Positions 17,583 to 25,948 of a stretch of 64,000 nt of DNA are shown here, piece after piece (the stretch's first letter is position 1; each line of letters opens with the position of its first letter). Origin of the DNA: Bacteroidota bacterium (GTDB taxonomy: Bacteria > Bacteroidota > Bacteroidia > Chitinophagales > Chitinophagaceae); the NCBI GenBank assembly GCA_023422835.1, contig JAFAGI010000013.1, positions 186,001 to 250,000 of the forward strand, in the 5' to 3' direction. Made by a program: the position numbers and the translations under genes. The notes beneath the pieces were generated by a model, which saw only the letters and a list, made by a program, of their open reading frames with translations, had not been told where the DNA came from and did not search any database.

Positions 17583-18314
17583 ATGAAACGGGTTGTCATT
17601 GCATTGATCGCTGCCATAGCTGCCATCATTTGTTTCGTTGCTATTGCCAACGCTTACAAATACAAATTCCGTGCACAGGAAAATATTTCAGTTACAGGCT
17701 CCGCAGAAATAGATTTTGAAAGCGACCTGGTAGTATGGTCTGCTTCTTATTCGCGCAAGTCTATGAATTTACAAGAGGCGTATGCCGCCCTGAAGCAGGA
17801 TGAAGGAGCCATAAGAAGGTACCTTGCCGGCAAAGGCATTGCAGCAGCAGAGATTATTTTTTCTTCTATCAACATCAATAAAGAATACAGCTATACCTAC
17901 GATGCAGAAGGCAACCAGCGGCAAAGTACTTTTAGCGGTTATAACCTTACTCAAAACGTTACGGTGACTTCTAAAGATATCCCGAAAGTAGAAACTATTT
18001 CACGTGAGGTGACCGAACTGATCCAAAGCGGCATTGAGCTTAACTCCCAGCCACCTTCTTACTACTACTCCAAACTGTCAGACCTTAAGCTGGATCTCCT
18101 GGCCAAAGCTAGTGCCGATGCCAAAAAGCGCGCAGAAACCATTGCCGAAAATGCAGGGAAAAATATGGGCAAGCTTAAGAAGGCAACCATGGGTGTGTTT
18201 CAGATAGTAGGTAAAAACAGCAATGAAGATTACAGCTATGGCGGGGCTTTCAATATATCAAGCAAAAGCAAAACAGCTACCATAACCGTGAAAGCAGATT
18301 ATGCTGTAAAATAA
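17583..18314 (+). CDS. SIMPL domain (DUF541) protein
   Basis: Exported or membrane-anchored protein of 243 residues. A hydrophobic segment at about 3-22 is followed by a SIMPL/DUF541 domain, with ISVTGSAEIDFESDLVVWSA near its start and LAKASADAKKRAETIAENAG in the C-terminal half. SIMPL proteins form oligomeric periplasmic assemblies in some bacteria (BP26 of Brucella), and the role is unknown. The gene is preceded by two tandem leader repeats. Its start context ACATACATGAAA mimics the start of a repeat unit. Confidence 0.87.
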   Translation: MKRVVIALIAAIAAIICFVAIANAYKYKFRAQENISVTGSAEIDFESDLVVWSASYSRKSMNLQEAYAALKQDEGAIRRYLAGKGIAAAEIIFSSININKEYSYTYDAEGNQRQSTFSGYNLTQNVTVTSKDIPKVETISREVTELIQSGIELNSQPPSYYYSKLSDLKLDLLAKASADAKKRAETIAENAGKNMGKLKKATMGVFQIVGKNSNEDYSYGGAFNISSKSKTATITVKADYAVK

Positions 18315-18445
18315 ATCTCAGCCAAATTCCTTCACAATCAACATAAACAACCAGGGCTTGTTGATGTTGGAAGGCACCCGATTCAACGATTACACAAATA
18401 CACAACTTAACTTCATCACTCCTTCACCACAGCACATCATAATAT

Positions 18446-19726
18446 TTACTCCTGCCCCCTGAACTGGAAATTCTTGAGTTTCGGGTTGTAGAAAAAAGTT
18501 GTAATAACCACGCCAAGTGTCAGGCATCCGCCAACAACAATGGCGCGTGAAGTGCCCAGCCAGTTTGCCATCACTCCGCTTTCAAAATCGCCCAGCTCAT
18601 TAGAGGAGCTGATGAACATGGTGTTTACAGATGCAATTCTGCCGCGCATGTCATCGGGTGTTACCAGTTGAAGAATGGTACTGCGAATCACTACACTCAC
18701 AGCATCAAAGATGCCTGAGAGTATCAAAATGAAGAAAGACAAATAAAAGTTGCGCGAGAGCCCGAAAACAATGATAGAAATGCCAAAGCCTGCAACGGCA
18801 ATAAATAGTTTTTTACCGGGGTGTGTTCTCAGCGGGAAGAAAGCGATCATCATCAGGGACAGCAAAGCACCAATGCCGGGCGCGGCACGCAAGAATCCGA
18901 AAGCACGCGCGCCGGAAAAGAAAGCTTCGGTCTGCGGAAAAAATTCTGCCTGCACCGCCGGAAGCAAAGCAACTGCACCGCCGAACAAAACCGAGAACAT
19001 GTCAAGTAATTGTGCGCCGAGCAACTCGGGAGTTTTTAAAATAAACTTTACACCTTCGCCAATGCTCTGAAGCACAGGCTCACGCGTAGTTTTCATAACA
19101 GGCTTTTTAGCGATGCGAAACACAAGCGCCAGCATGATCATTTCAGTAATCAAAACTACTGCCATGCCTGTTTCTATACCCGAAGCAGCAATTAAAGTGC
19201 CGCCGGTCAATGGCCCCGAGACCGTACCTATCTGCCAGGCCATGCTTGACCAGCTTACACCATTGGCATACTGTTGCCTCGGCAGTATCAACCCTATCAG
19301 CGAAAAAGCTGTAGGCCCTAAAAAAGTGCGCAAGATGCCGCCGAGAAAAATAAAGAAATATATCAGGCCGATAACCCAGCTTTTGGGAAGATGTGTGGCT
19401 GCATAAGAAGTAGTCAGGTAAAAAAGCCCCAACCCGATAACCACATAGCAGCTTACAACGGCAGACAACAGGTTTCTCTTCTCTTTTAAGTCTACCAGGT
19501 ATCCGGAGAACAGGGAAAAGCAGATCACCGGCACAACTTCGGCAAGCCCGATAAAGCCCAGCGCCAACTTGCTGCCGCCGGTGATATGATAGATCCAGTA
19601 AGCAACAATAGTGAATTGCATGGTTAGTGCAAAGCTTAAGCCAAAGCGTATGAAAATAAAAGTCAGGTATTCCTTGTTGCGCAATACCGGGTTCTTTTGC
19701 AGGAATGATTGTGTACGGAACATCAT
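18446..19726 (-). CDS. MFS transporter (EntS-like, MFS_3)
   Basis: Major facilitator of 426 residues with twelve predicted membrane helices and the loop 2-3 motif GYLVDLKEKRN. A conserved SSSNELGDFESGVMANWLG segment in the C-terminal half is typical of the MFS_3/EntS-like exporters. The substrate cannot be inferred. It follows the deoxynucleoside kinase by 3 bases, as the last gene of a folK-dNK-MFS run on the minus strand, though there is no evident functional tie. Confidence 0.82.
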   Translation of the reverse strand: MMFRTQSFLQKNPVLRNKEYLTFIFIRFGLSFALTMQFTIVAYWIYHITGGSKLALGFIGLAEVVPVICFSLFSGYLVDLKEKRNLLSAVVSCYVVIGLGLFYLTTSYAATHLPKSWVIGLIYFFIFLGGILRTFLGPTAFSLIGLILPRQQYANGVSWSSMAWQIGTVSGPLTGGTLIAASGIETGMAVVLITEMIMLALVFRIAKKPVMKTTREPVLQSIGEGVKFILKTPELLGAQLLDMFSVLFGGAVALLPAVQAEFFPQTEAFFSGARAFGFLRAAPGIGALLSLMMIAFFPLRTHPGKKLFIAVAGFGISIIVFGLSRNFYLSFFILILSGIFDAVSVVIRSTILQLVTPDDMRGRIASVNTMFISSSNELGDFESGVMANWLGTSRAIVVGGCLTLGVVITTFFYNPKLKNFQFRGQE

Positions 19727-19729
19727 AGT

Positions 19730-20365
19730 TTATTCAGGCAGTGCCAGGTAGTGTTTGCCAATGTCATACTCTTTTTCCAAAGCCTCCAGGATGGTCTGAA
19801 CATGGCTTTCGTTCGATAAAAAATCAGCATTGGAAGCATCTACAAAAAGTATTTTCATGCTGTGCTGCTGCATATAGCTCAGGTATGTTTCCTGGATTTG
19901 TAAAAGATATTCATCCGGTATTTTCTGTTCGTAGGCGCGGTCGCGCTTTTTAATGTTTGCCTGCAACACATGCACGGGTGCATGCAGGTATATGAGTATA
20001 TCCGGGAATATCAGCTGCTGGTGAATGATGTCGAAAATACGCTGGTATAATTTGTACTCTTCCTCCTGCAAGGTCACTTTGGAAAACAGCAGGCATTTCA
20101 CAAACAAATAGTCCGACACGGTAATGCTCTGAAAGAGGTCAGGGCCGGAGAGCATTTCCTTTAATTGCCTGAAACGCTCCGCCATAAAGAATAGTTCCAG
20201 CGGAAAAGCATATTGCTCCGGTTGTTTGTAAAATTTCGGCAGGAACGGGTTGTCTTCAAATCCTTCCAACACCAGGCGTGCATTCAGCCGTTCTGAAAGG
20301 ATCTTTGCCAGCGTGGTTTTACCCGCGCCGATATTGCCTTCTATGGTTATAAATCTGTAATTCAT
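19730..20365 (-). CDS. Deoxynucleoside kinase
   Basis: P-loop kinase of the dNK/dGK family that phosphorylates deoxynucleosides for salvage into dNTPs. The Walker A GNIGAGKT is at residues 10-17, then the substrate-site region LEGFEDNPFLPKFY, and a DRAYEQ segment that matches the DRS/ERS-type catalytic region. 211 residues. It lies between folK and an MFS exporter in the same direction. The preferred base is not evident. Confidence 0.88.
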   Translation of the reverse strand: MNYRFITIEGNIGAGKTTLAKILSERLNARLVLEGFEDNPFLPKFYKQPEQYAFPLELFFMAERFRQLKEMLSGPDLFQSITVSDYLFVKCLLFSKVTLQEEEYKLYQRIFDIIHQQLIFPDILIYLHAPVHVLQANIKKRDRAYEQKIPDEYLLQIQETYLSYMQQHSMKILFVDASNADFLSNESHVQTILEALEKEYDIGKHYLALPE

Positions 20366-20425
20366 CTGCGGACAGCGAAATTACAATTTTGCAGGCAATT
20401 ATGGCTGTATTGCAAAGACTCCTTT

Positions 20426-20953
20426 CTACTCGAAGTTGGTATCCACAGAAGGTGGCTGTTGCAAAAGATTGCCGGTTGTTTTGTTTACCTGTGATGTGTC
20501 GCTGCTTTCTTCAAGCAGTTCACGGACAGTTTTTTTCAATACAGGGTGCATTATTTCAGCCGCGATCTCATTCAGGGGCATCAGCACGAAATTTCTTTGT
20601 TGCATAAACGGGTGCGGAACGCTCAGGTTATCCTGCCGGATTATTTCATCATTAAACAGCAAGATATCAATATCAATGGAGCGGGCGCCCATTTTCTGTT
20701 CGCGTACACGCCCCATTTTCAGTTCTATGGATAAGGCTTTTTTCAATACTTCTTCAGCTTTGAGTTGTGTAGTTACCAGCAGCGCCATGTTTAAAAATTC
20801 AGGTTGTTGTTTCAGGCCCCAGGGTTCTGTGGCATAAATACCAGAAACCTTTTCGATCCTGCCGATTTCATCGCCGATAAAGCTGATGGCATTCAGCAGG
20901 TTTTGTGTTTTATTGCCTATGTTGCTGCCTATGGATAAGAATACAATATTCAT
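20426..20953 (-). CDS. folK: 2-amino-4-hydroxy-6-hydroxymethyldihydropteridine pyrophosphokinase
   Basis: HPPK of folate synthesis: transfers pyrophosphate from ATP to the pterin alcohol. Signatures are LSIGSNIGNKTQNL at the N-terminus, EPWGLKQQPEFLN, and the family pattern RxxxxGxRSIDIDILLFND (REQKMGARSIDIDILLF). 175 residues. It heads a minus-strand run with the dNK gene (60 bases) and is divergent from sppA across a 149-base gap. Confidence 0.93.
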   Translation of the reverse strand: MNIVFLSIGSNIGNKTQNLLNAISFIGDEIGRIEKVSGIYATEPWGLKQQPEFLNMALLVTTQLKAEEVLKKALSIELKMGRVREQKMGARSIDIDILLFNDEIIRQDNLSVPHPFMQQRNFVLMPLNEIAAEIMHPVLKKTVRELLEESSDTSQVNKTTGNLLQQPPSVDTNFE

Positions 20954-21102
20954 GATGCATCAAATGTAATTTTATATTAATAATTTTTTTATAATGCCAC
21001 CTGTTATTTTTATTTATTGCATATTTGCAATAACATTTACAAAACCGGGATATTATAGTATAACGCTATGATCCTAAGAAAAAGAAACTAAAACATTAAC
21101 CG

Positions 21103-22878
21103 ATGAATAATTTTTTCAAGGTATTTTTTGCCAGTTTGTTAGCGTTGATTGTGTTTTCATTTATTTCATTTTTTGTAATGATTATTATGATGGCTGCATT
21201 CAGTTCAATGGCTACCAACAGCGACAAAAAGATCAGCGACAACAGCGTGCTGATGCTTGACCTGAACAACCCGATTGCAGAACAATCTAAAGAAGATTTT
21301 AATTTCGGTACAAATTTTTCAACAACAATAACCAGCGGCTTGTATGATGTGGTACGCATGATAGCACACGCTAAAACCGATGATCGCATCAAAGGTATTT
21401 ACATCAAGGCTGAAAATAATGCAAACGGCTTTGCTACCAGCCGGGAATTGCGGGAAGCGATCAGCGATTTCAAAAGCAGTAAAAAGTTTGTAATAGCTTA
21501 CGCGCCTACCATTACTCAAAAGGCTTACTACATAGCATCGGCAGCAGATAAAATATATACCCACCCGGAAGGCGGGCTCGACTGGCGCGGACTTTCCACG
21601 CAGGTAATGTTCTTTAAGGGAACACTCGACAAGCTGGAAGTAGAGCCGCAGATATTTTTTGCCGGTAAATACAAAAGCGCTACCGAACCTTTTCGTGTAA
21701 CCAAAATGACGGAGCCTAACCGTGTGCAGACAGCAGCCTGGCTCAATGATCTATATGACGTAATGCTGCAGGATATTGCCAAGACCACCAAAATAGATAC
21801 TGCTACCTTACGCAGCCTCGCAGATAATTTCAGCATACAAACTGCTGAAGATGCATTGAGGCATAAAATGGTGCACGGTTTGAAATACAACGATGAAATT
21901 CAGACCGAACTGCGCAGATTGTTGGGCAAAAAAGAAACGGATGACCTGAGCTTAGTGTCTGTTGAGAAATATTCTAAAGACAAATTGTATAAAAAAGCGC
22001 CGGCTAATGCAGACAAAAAAATTGCACTGGTATATGCCGAAGGCCAGATCATGCAAACTGGCGATACCAAAAGTATGATCACCAGCGAAGAGTATATAAA
22101 GCAGTTAAGAAAAGTGCGGCTGGATGATAAAATTGATGCAGTTGTTTTCAGGGTAAATTCCCCAGGCGGCAGCGCACTGGCCAGTGATGAAATATGGCGC
22201 GAGATAGAATTGATAAAAAAGAAAAAGCCGGTAGTGGTAAGCATGGGCGATGTGGCAGCCTCCGGCGGTTACTACATTTCCTGCGGAGCTAACCGGATTT
22301 TTGCAGACCCTAATACCATTACAGGTTCCATTGGCGTATTTGCCATGACCGGGAATGCGGAAAACTTCTTTAAAAATAAACTGGGCATCACCTTCGATAC
22401 GGTGAAAACAAGCCGCTATGCGGATTTCGGCAACTTTACACGTGCTATGAATGATACGGAAAAAAGATATTTCCAGTCGTTTGTAGATACTATTTATCAT
22501 ACTTTCAAATCGCGTGTTGCCCAGGGCAGAAGTAAATCCATAGATATGGTTGACAGCCTTGCGCAAGGCCGCGTGTGGTCTGGGCTTGATGCCAAATCTA
22601 TCGGGCTGGTAGACGAAGTAGGTTCTTTAAAAGATGCCATCAACTATACCGCCGAATTATTAAAAACAAGCAAATACGAGCTGAAAGAATACCCGAAAGA
22701 AAAAAGTTTTCTGTCGCAATTTGCAAGCATGTTTGAAGATAATGACGACCTGCAGACAAGATGGATCAGTAAAACATTCGGCGCGGAAAACGCCGCCATA
22801 TTTAAAAATATTTATTCATTCAGGCAAATGATGCATTCGCCGCAAGCGCTGATGCCTTATACTTTTGATATCAGGTAA
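21103..22878 (+). CDS. sppA: Signal peptide peptidase SppA (67K type)
   Basis: Membrane serine protease that degrades cleaved signal peptides. There is an N-terminal membrane helix at about residues 5-30 and two tandem ClpP-like domains. The lysine of the dyad lies in FAGKYKSATEPFRV in the N-terminal domain, and the nucleophilic serine in DVAASGGYYIS in the C-terminal domain. At 591 residues it is the long form. An ABC-2 permease gene follows after 29 bases. Confidence 0.93.
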   Translation: MNNFFKVFFASLLALIVFSFISFFVMIIMMAAFSSMATNSDKKISDNSVLMLDLNNPIAEQSKEDFNFGTNFSTTITSGLYDVVRMIAHAKTDDRIKGIYIKAENNANGFATSRELREAISDFKSSKKFVIAYAPTITQKAYYIASAADKIYTHPEGGLDWRGLSTQVMFFKGTLDKLEVEPQIFFAGKYKSATEPFRVTKMTEPNRVQTAAWLNDLYDVMLQDIAKTTKIDTATLRSLADNFSIQTAEDALRHKMVHGLKYNDEIQTELRRLLGKKETDDLSLVSVEKYSKDKLYKKAPANADKKIALVYAEGQIMQTGDTKSMITSEEYIKQLRKVRLDDKIDAVVFRVNSPGGSALASDEIWREIELIKKKKPVVVSMGDVAASGGYYISCGANRIFADPNTITGSIGVFAMTGNAENFFKNKLGITFDTVKTSRYADFGNFTRAMNDTEKRYFQSFVDTIYHTFKSRVAQGRSKSIDMVDSLAQGRVWSGLDAKSIGLVDEVGSLKDAINYTAELLKTSKYELKEYPKEKSFLSQFASMFEDNDDLQTRWISKTFGAENAAIFKNIYSFRQMMHSPQALMPYTFDIR

Positions 22879-22907
22879 GGCTTCAGGCGTGAACCCGGAA
22901 AACTAAC

Positions 22908-23975
22908 ATGGCTTATAACCAATTTAGAGCAATGCTGGCTATTGCAAAGGGCTCGTTCAAAGCTATTTTGCGAAGCCCGGCCACAGTGGCTTTCAGTCTT
23001 GGCTTCCCGTTTATTTTCATTATCGGATTTGGCTTTATCAATAAAGACAAAGGCATAGCCATTCCTGTGGGGTACTCTGCGGCAGATACGGCCAATGCAG
23101 CTTTTCGTGTATTGAAAAACATTCCCGGGCTGGAGCTCATGATTAAAGATTCTGCTGTGCTGCGTGAAGACCTGCAAAGAAACCGCATCACGGCTATTGT
23201 GCAGGCAAAACCGGACGGCACCGTGCAGGTGGCGGCACCGGAGTTTGCTAATGCTTCAGACATCAGCGTGCTGCACACCTTGTTGCAACACGCTTTTAAT
23301 AAAGAGGCTGCCCGGGAAAATGCTGCAAACATAGTAAGCAATGATACGGCTGTTATCCGCGGCAGGCAATCTAAATTAATTGACTTCCTGCTGCCCGGCA
23401 TGCTTGGCTTCGCATTGCTGGGCACCGGTATTTTCAGTGTGGCTTTCCTGTTTTTTAATTTACGCCAGGAGCTGGTATTGAAACGTTTTTTTGCAACCCC
23501 CATTACCAAAACAAATATACTCTTGGGCGAAACACTGAGCCAGGCTGTGTTTCAGCTACTCTCCGCCGCGTTGATCATCCTTGCGGGCGTATGGCTTTAC
23601 GGTTTTACACTGCATAACGGATTGTGGAGTTTTCTGCAGATCATGGTGGTATGTTTTATTACGTTGATCGTTTTTATGGGTTTTGGTTTTGTAGTAAGCG
23701 GCCTCTCAAAGACGTCGGGGTCGGTACCTGCGCTGGCTAATATTTTCGCTATTCCACAATTTCTGTTGTCGGGTACATTTTACCCGGTAGAAAAGTTTCC
23801 AGAATGGCTGCATCCATTTTGTCAAATGCTGCCTTTAACGCATTTCAACGAAGCTGTGCGCAGTATCGCATTTGACGGCGCATCTTTGTGGGCTTGCCGG
23901 CTAAATATGGGCATGCTGGCTCTTTGGGGCCTCATCATATTTTTTGTAGCCTCGCGTGTATTCCGTTGGGAATAA
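22908..23975 (+). CDS. ABC-2 type transporter permease
   Basis: 355 residues with an N-terminal membrane helix, an extracytoplasmic domain of about 150 residues (DTANAAFRVLKNIPGLELM region) and five more helices toward the C-terminus. This is the ABC2_membrane_3 architecture of drug or polysaccharide exporters. The conserved SGTFYPVEKFPEWL precedes the last helices. No ABC ATPase gene is adjacent or elsewhere in the window, so its partner is unknown. It may be co-transcribed with sppA. Confidence 0.83.
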   Translation: MAYNQFRAMLAIAKGSFKAILRSPATVAFSLGFPFIFIIGFGFINKDKGIAIPVGYSAADTANAAFRVLKNIPGLELMIKDSAVLREDLQRNRITAIVQAKPDGTVQVAAPEFANASDISVLHTLLQHAFNKEAARENAANIVSNDTAVIRGRQSKLIDFLLPGMLGFALLGTGIFSVAFLFFNLRQELVLKRFFATPITKTNILLGETLSQAVFQLLSAALIILAGVWLYGFTLHNGLWSFLQIMVVCFITLIVFMGFGFVVSGLSKTSGSVPALANIFAIPQFLLSGTFYPVEKFPEWLHPFCQMLPLTHFNEAVRSIAFDGASLWACRLNMGMLALWGLIIFFVASRVFRWE

Positions 23976-24054
23976 TTTAATAGAAATATTTGGCTTATCT
24001 CTTAGAAATCAATAAATTGTATTATAGTTTGTATTCATCCTCAAAAATTATTTT

Positions 24055-24654
24055 ATGGAAAATAATATTCCACAGCAGCACGAAGGTGCTTCTACCGATA
24101 CTGTAAGTACAAAAACATTTGATAATCTACAAAGCGCCAAAGTATTCTACCAAGTTGTAAAAAAAAGAATGATTAGCGTGAATACATGGGATAAATTGGC
24201 CGGTAAAATACTGGCTGATTTTAAACTGCATGATCCATCCGGCACAGAGGTAAGCCGCGAGCCTCGCGAAGGAGATTATTTCAGTATAGATATTCCGGGG
24301 CCGGGCAATCCTTCCGGCGACGGCCGTGACTGGGTGCGTGTAAAGCAAGTTGCAGAAACGCATTCAGAAGATGCCTCCTGCTTTAATATGACAGTGCAGC
24401 CTGCTCCAAGCCCGCTGAACAACGATGACGATGTAGCACATTTCTTCAGCGAAGAAGCAAGCAGTACATTCATTGTAAGGAGAAGCGGCCACGATGTGTC
24501 AGCAGAGGTGCACGGAAGAAATGAAAAGCCGAATGTAAAAGGTGTGGATGTATCAGATAAAGTCAGGAATGCAGTAGTTGCAGTGGGCGGCATTTTAGGC
24601 TTCAGTAAAATACAATGGAAGTCGCTTACAGAAGGGCTGATCCGGGAAGAGTAA
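24055..24654 (+). CDS. Hypothetical protein, 199 residues
   Basis: Not recognised. A soluble, acidic protein without signal peptide or membrane segment. The N-terminus is polar (NNIPQQHEGAS), the middle has DYFSIDIPGPGNPSGDGRDW and VRVKQVAETHSEDASCFNM, and the C-terminus has VSDKVRNAVVAVGGILGF. Codon use looks like that of its neighbours, so it is probably a real gene. It stands alone, with a TTTGG about 65 bases upstream and an imperfect -7 box (TATAGTTTG). Downstream there is no gene for about 600 bases. Confidence 0.75.
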   Translation: MENNIPQQHEGASTDTVSTKTFDNLQSAKVFYQVVKKRMISVNTWDKLAGKILADFKLHDPSGTEVSREPREGDYFSIDIPGPGNPSGDGRDWVRVKQVAETHSEDASCFNMTVQPAPSPLNNDDDVAHFFSEEASSTFIVRRSGHDVSAEVHGRNEKPNVKGVDVSDKVRNAVVAVGGILGFSKIQWKSLTEGLIREE

Positions 24655-25212
24655 TTGTTTATACAATTGTTAAGTTCAATTATACTGCTAAGTCATTGCA
24701 AAGCGTTGCACAATTTTAAAGGGTTTACCGGCCCTAAATGATTTGATGTATTGCTGGCCTATTCTGCCGGCTAAGTTCCGGACTATAAGGTGGCAGGAAA
24801 ATAAGAATGATATTGTCAGGCACTTACAGTTCTTTGGGCTTTATGAAAAATGCCATTTTCTTAGATGATGAATTTTAGCTGTTGCGGCTTTGTCCGGAAG
24901 CTGCTTTAAGAAATCTTGAAACATATCGGTCTTGCAATAAGTAGGTTTAGACTATTTATGAAATATATTTTGTATTAAGCAGATTAAGCTTAAACATATT
25001 ATTATTGATAATAGTTGTATGAAGCGATGTCGCTTAGTTGCGATAAACCGCAGCGAAGGTATAGAATCAATCTTGGAGCGGGAGAGAAGAAGGAATTGTT
25101 CACACAGAGTTCCCAAAGTTTCTCCACCAAGCAAATAAAAAAAGAATATGTATCAAAGTAAATTGAAAGCGTAGAGAATTGCTTGAACACAACTTTCTCT
25201 ACCTCCTGACCA
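24655..25212. other. Gap of 558 bases, nothing recognised
   Basis: AT-rich intergenic stretch between the hypothetical gene and the rplY terminator. I saw no reading frame with family similarity, no tRNA-like fold and no repeat copy. Confidence 0.6.
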
Positions 25213-25250
25213 AATAAAAGAGGCTGCCTCGAATTTTGAGACAGCCCCTT
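25213..25250 (-). terminator. Rho-independent terminator of rplY
   Basis: On the minus strand GGCTGTCTC pairs with GAGGCAGCC (one G-U pair) around an AT loop and is followed by TCTTTTATTT. It lies 20 bases past the rplY stop. Confidence 0.85.
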
Positions 25251-25270
25251 TAAAAAACTTCTATCAGAAA

Positions 25271-25846
25271 TTATTTGCCTGCTGCAGCTTCTTCCTGGCG
25301 CAATTGACGCGTCATTACAATAGAAGCAACGGGTATACGCGGAGGATTCATGATCTCCATGTTTTCTGTTTTAATATCTTCTACGCGAATATTGCCATTC
25401 ACTTCAAGGTTGGTAATATCTACCTGGATGGCTTCTTTCAGGTCTTTGGGCAGACATTTTACTTTAATGGTTTTCAGCTTGTGGATAAGTTTACCACCGG
25501 CTTTTACGCCTGCTGCATTTCCGGTTAAAGCAATAGGAATATCGGCAATCAGTTTTTTATCTTCTACCAATTCTAAAAGATCAATGTGGGTAAGCACATC
25601 CTTTACTTTATCGAATTGAAGATCTTTTAAAATTGCGCGGTGTACTTCACCGTCGATGTTTACTTCTGCCAGCTGGAACTTACTGGTGTAAACCAAAGGT
25701 TTCAATTCTTTTGCAGAAGCATAGAAGTTGATTTCTTTAGCACCCCCGTAAATTACACCTGGTACATTTTCCTGAGAGCGAATTTGGCGGGTGGATGCTT
25801 TGCCGGTTTCGGTCCTCAGGTGACCCTGGATTGTAATTGTTTTCAT
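25271..25846 (-). CDS. rplY: 50S ribosomal protein L25 (TL5/CTC type)
   Basis: 5S rRNA-binding protein of the large subunit in the two-domain CTC form: an L25 domain (residues about 4-92) and a C-terminal beta domain. The ATG at 25846 gives MKTITIQGHLRTETGKASTR and 191 residues. An upstream in-frame ATG would add 11 residues not seen in the family and would use up the A-rich start context TACACACATGAAA. It is downstream of prs on the same strand, with leader repeat E between the two genes. Confidence 0.94.
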   Translation of the reverse strand: MKTITIQGHLRTETGKASTRQIRSQENVPGVIYGGAKEINFYASAKELKPLVYTSKFQLAEVNIDGEVHRAILKDLQFDKVKDVLTHIDLLELVEDKKLIADIPIALTGNAAGVKAGGKLIHKLKTIKVKCLPKDLKEAIQVDITNLEVNGNIRVEDIKTENMEIMNPPRIPVASIVMTRQLRQEEAAAGK

Positions 25847-25876
25847 GTGTGTATATATTATTTGTTTTTCAGTTGT

Positions 25877-25936
25877 CACATGGAATAGCCTTTATTCATT
25901 GCGGTTGGTATGCAACTTTGCTTATGGCTATTTCAT
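25877..25936 (-). repeat. Leader repeat copy E (prs-rplY gap)
   Basis: Minus-strand, near-consensus copy. It reads ATGAAATAGCC ... GGCTATTCCATGTG and then an A-rich linker to the rplY ATG-AAA, which is 31 bases past the hairpin. It occupies most of the 102-base gap between prs and rplY. Confidence 0.92.
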
Positions 25937-25948
25937 TTTTTTACTTTT

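Noticed and set aside
17385..17591. CRISPR-like array
   Set aside because: The units are few, imperfect and separated by similar A-rich linkers rather than unique spacers, and they end at a start codon. No cas genes are present.
25021..25200. Possible tRNA-like stretch
   Set aside because: No acceptor stem, T-loop consensus or anticodon arm could be fitted.
25847..25879. Extended rplY start (11 extra residues)
   Set aside because: It would run through the A-rich start context and the edge of the leader hairpin. L25 proteins begin at the KTITIQGHLR segment.
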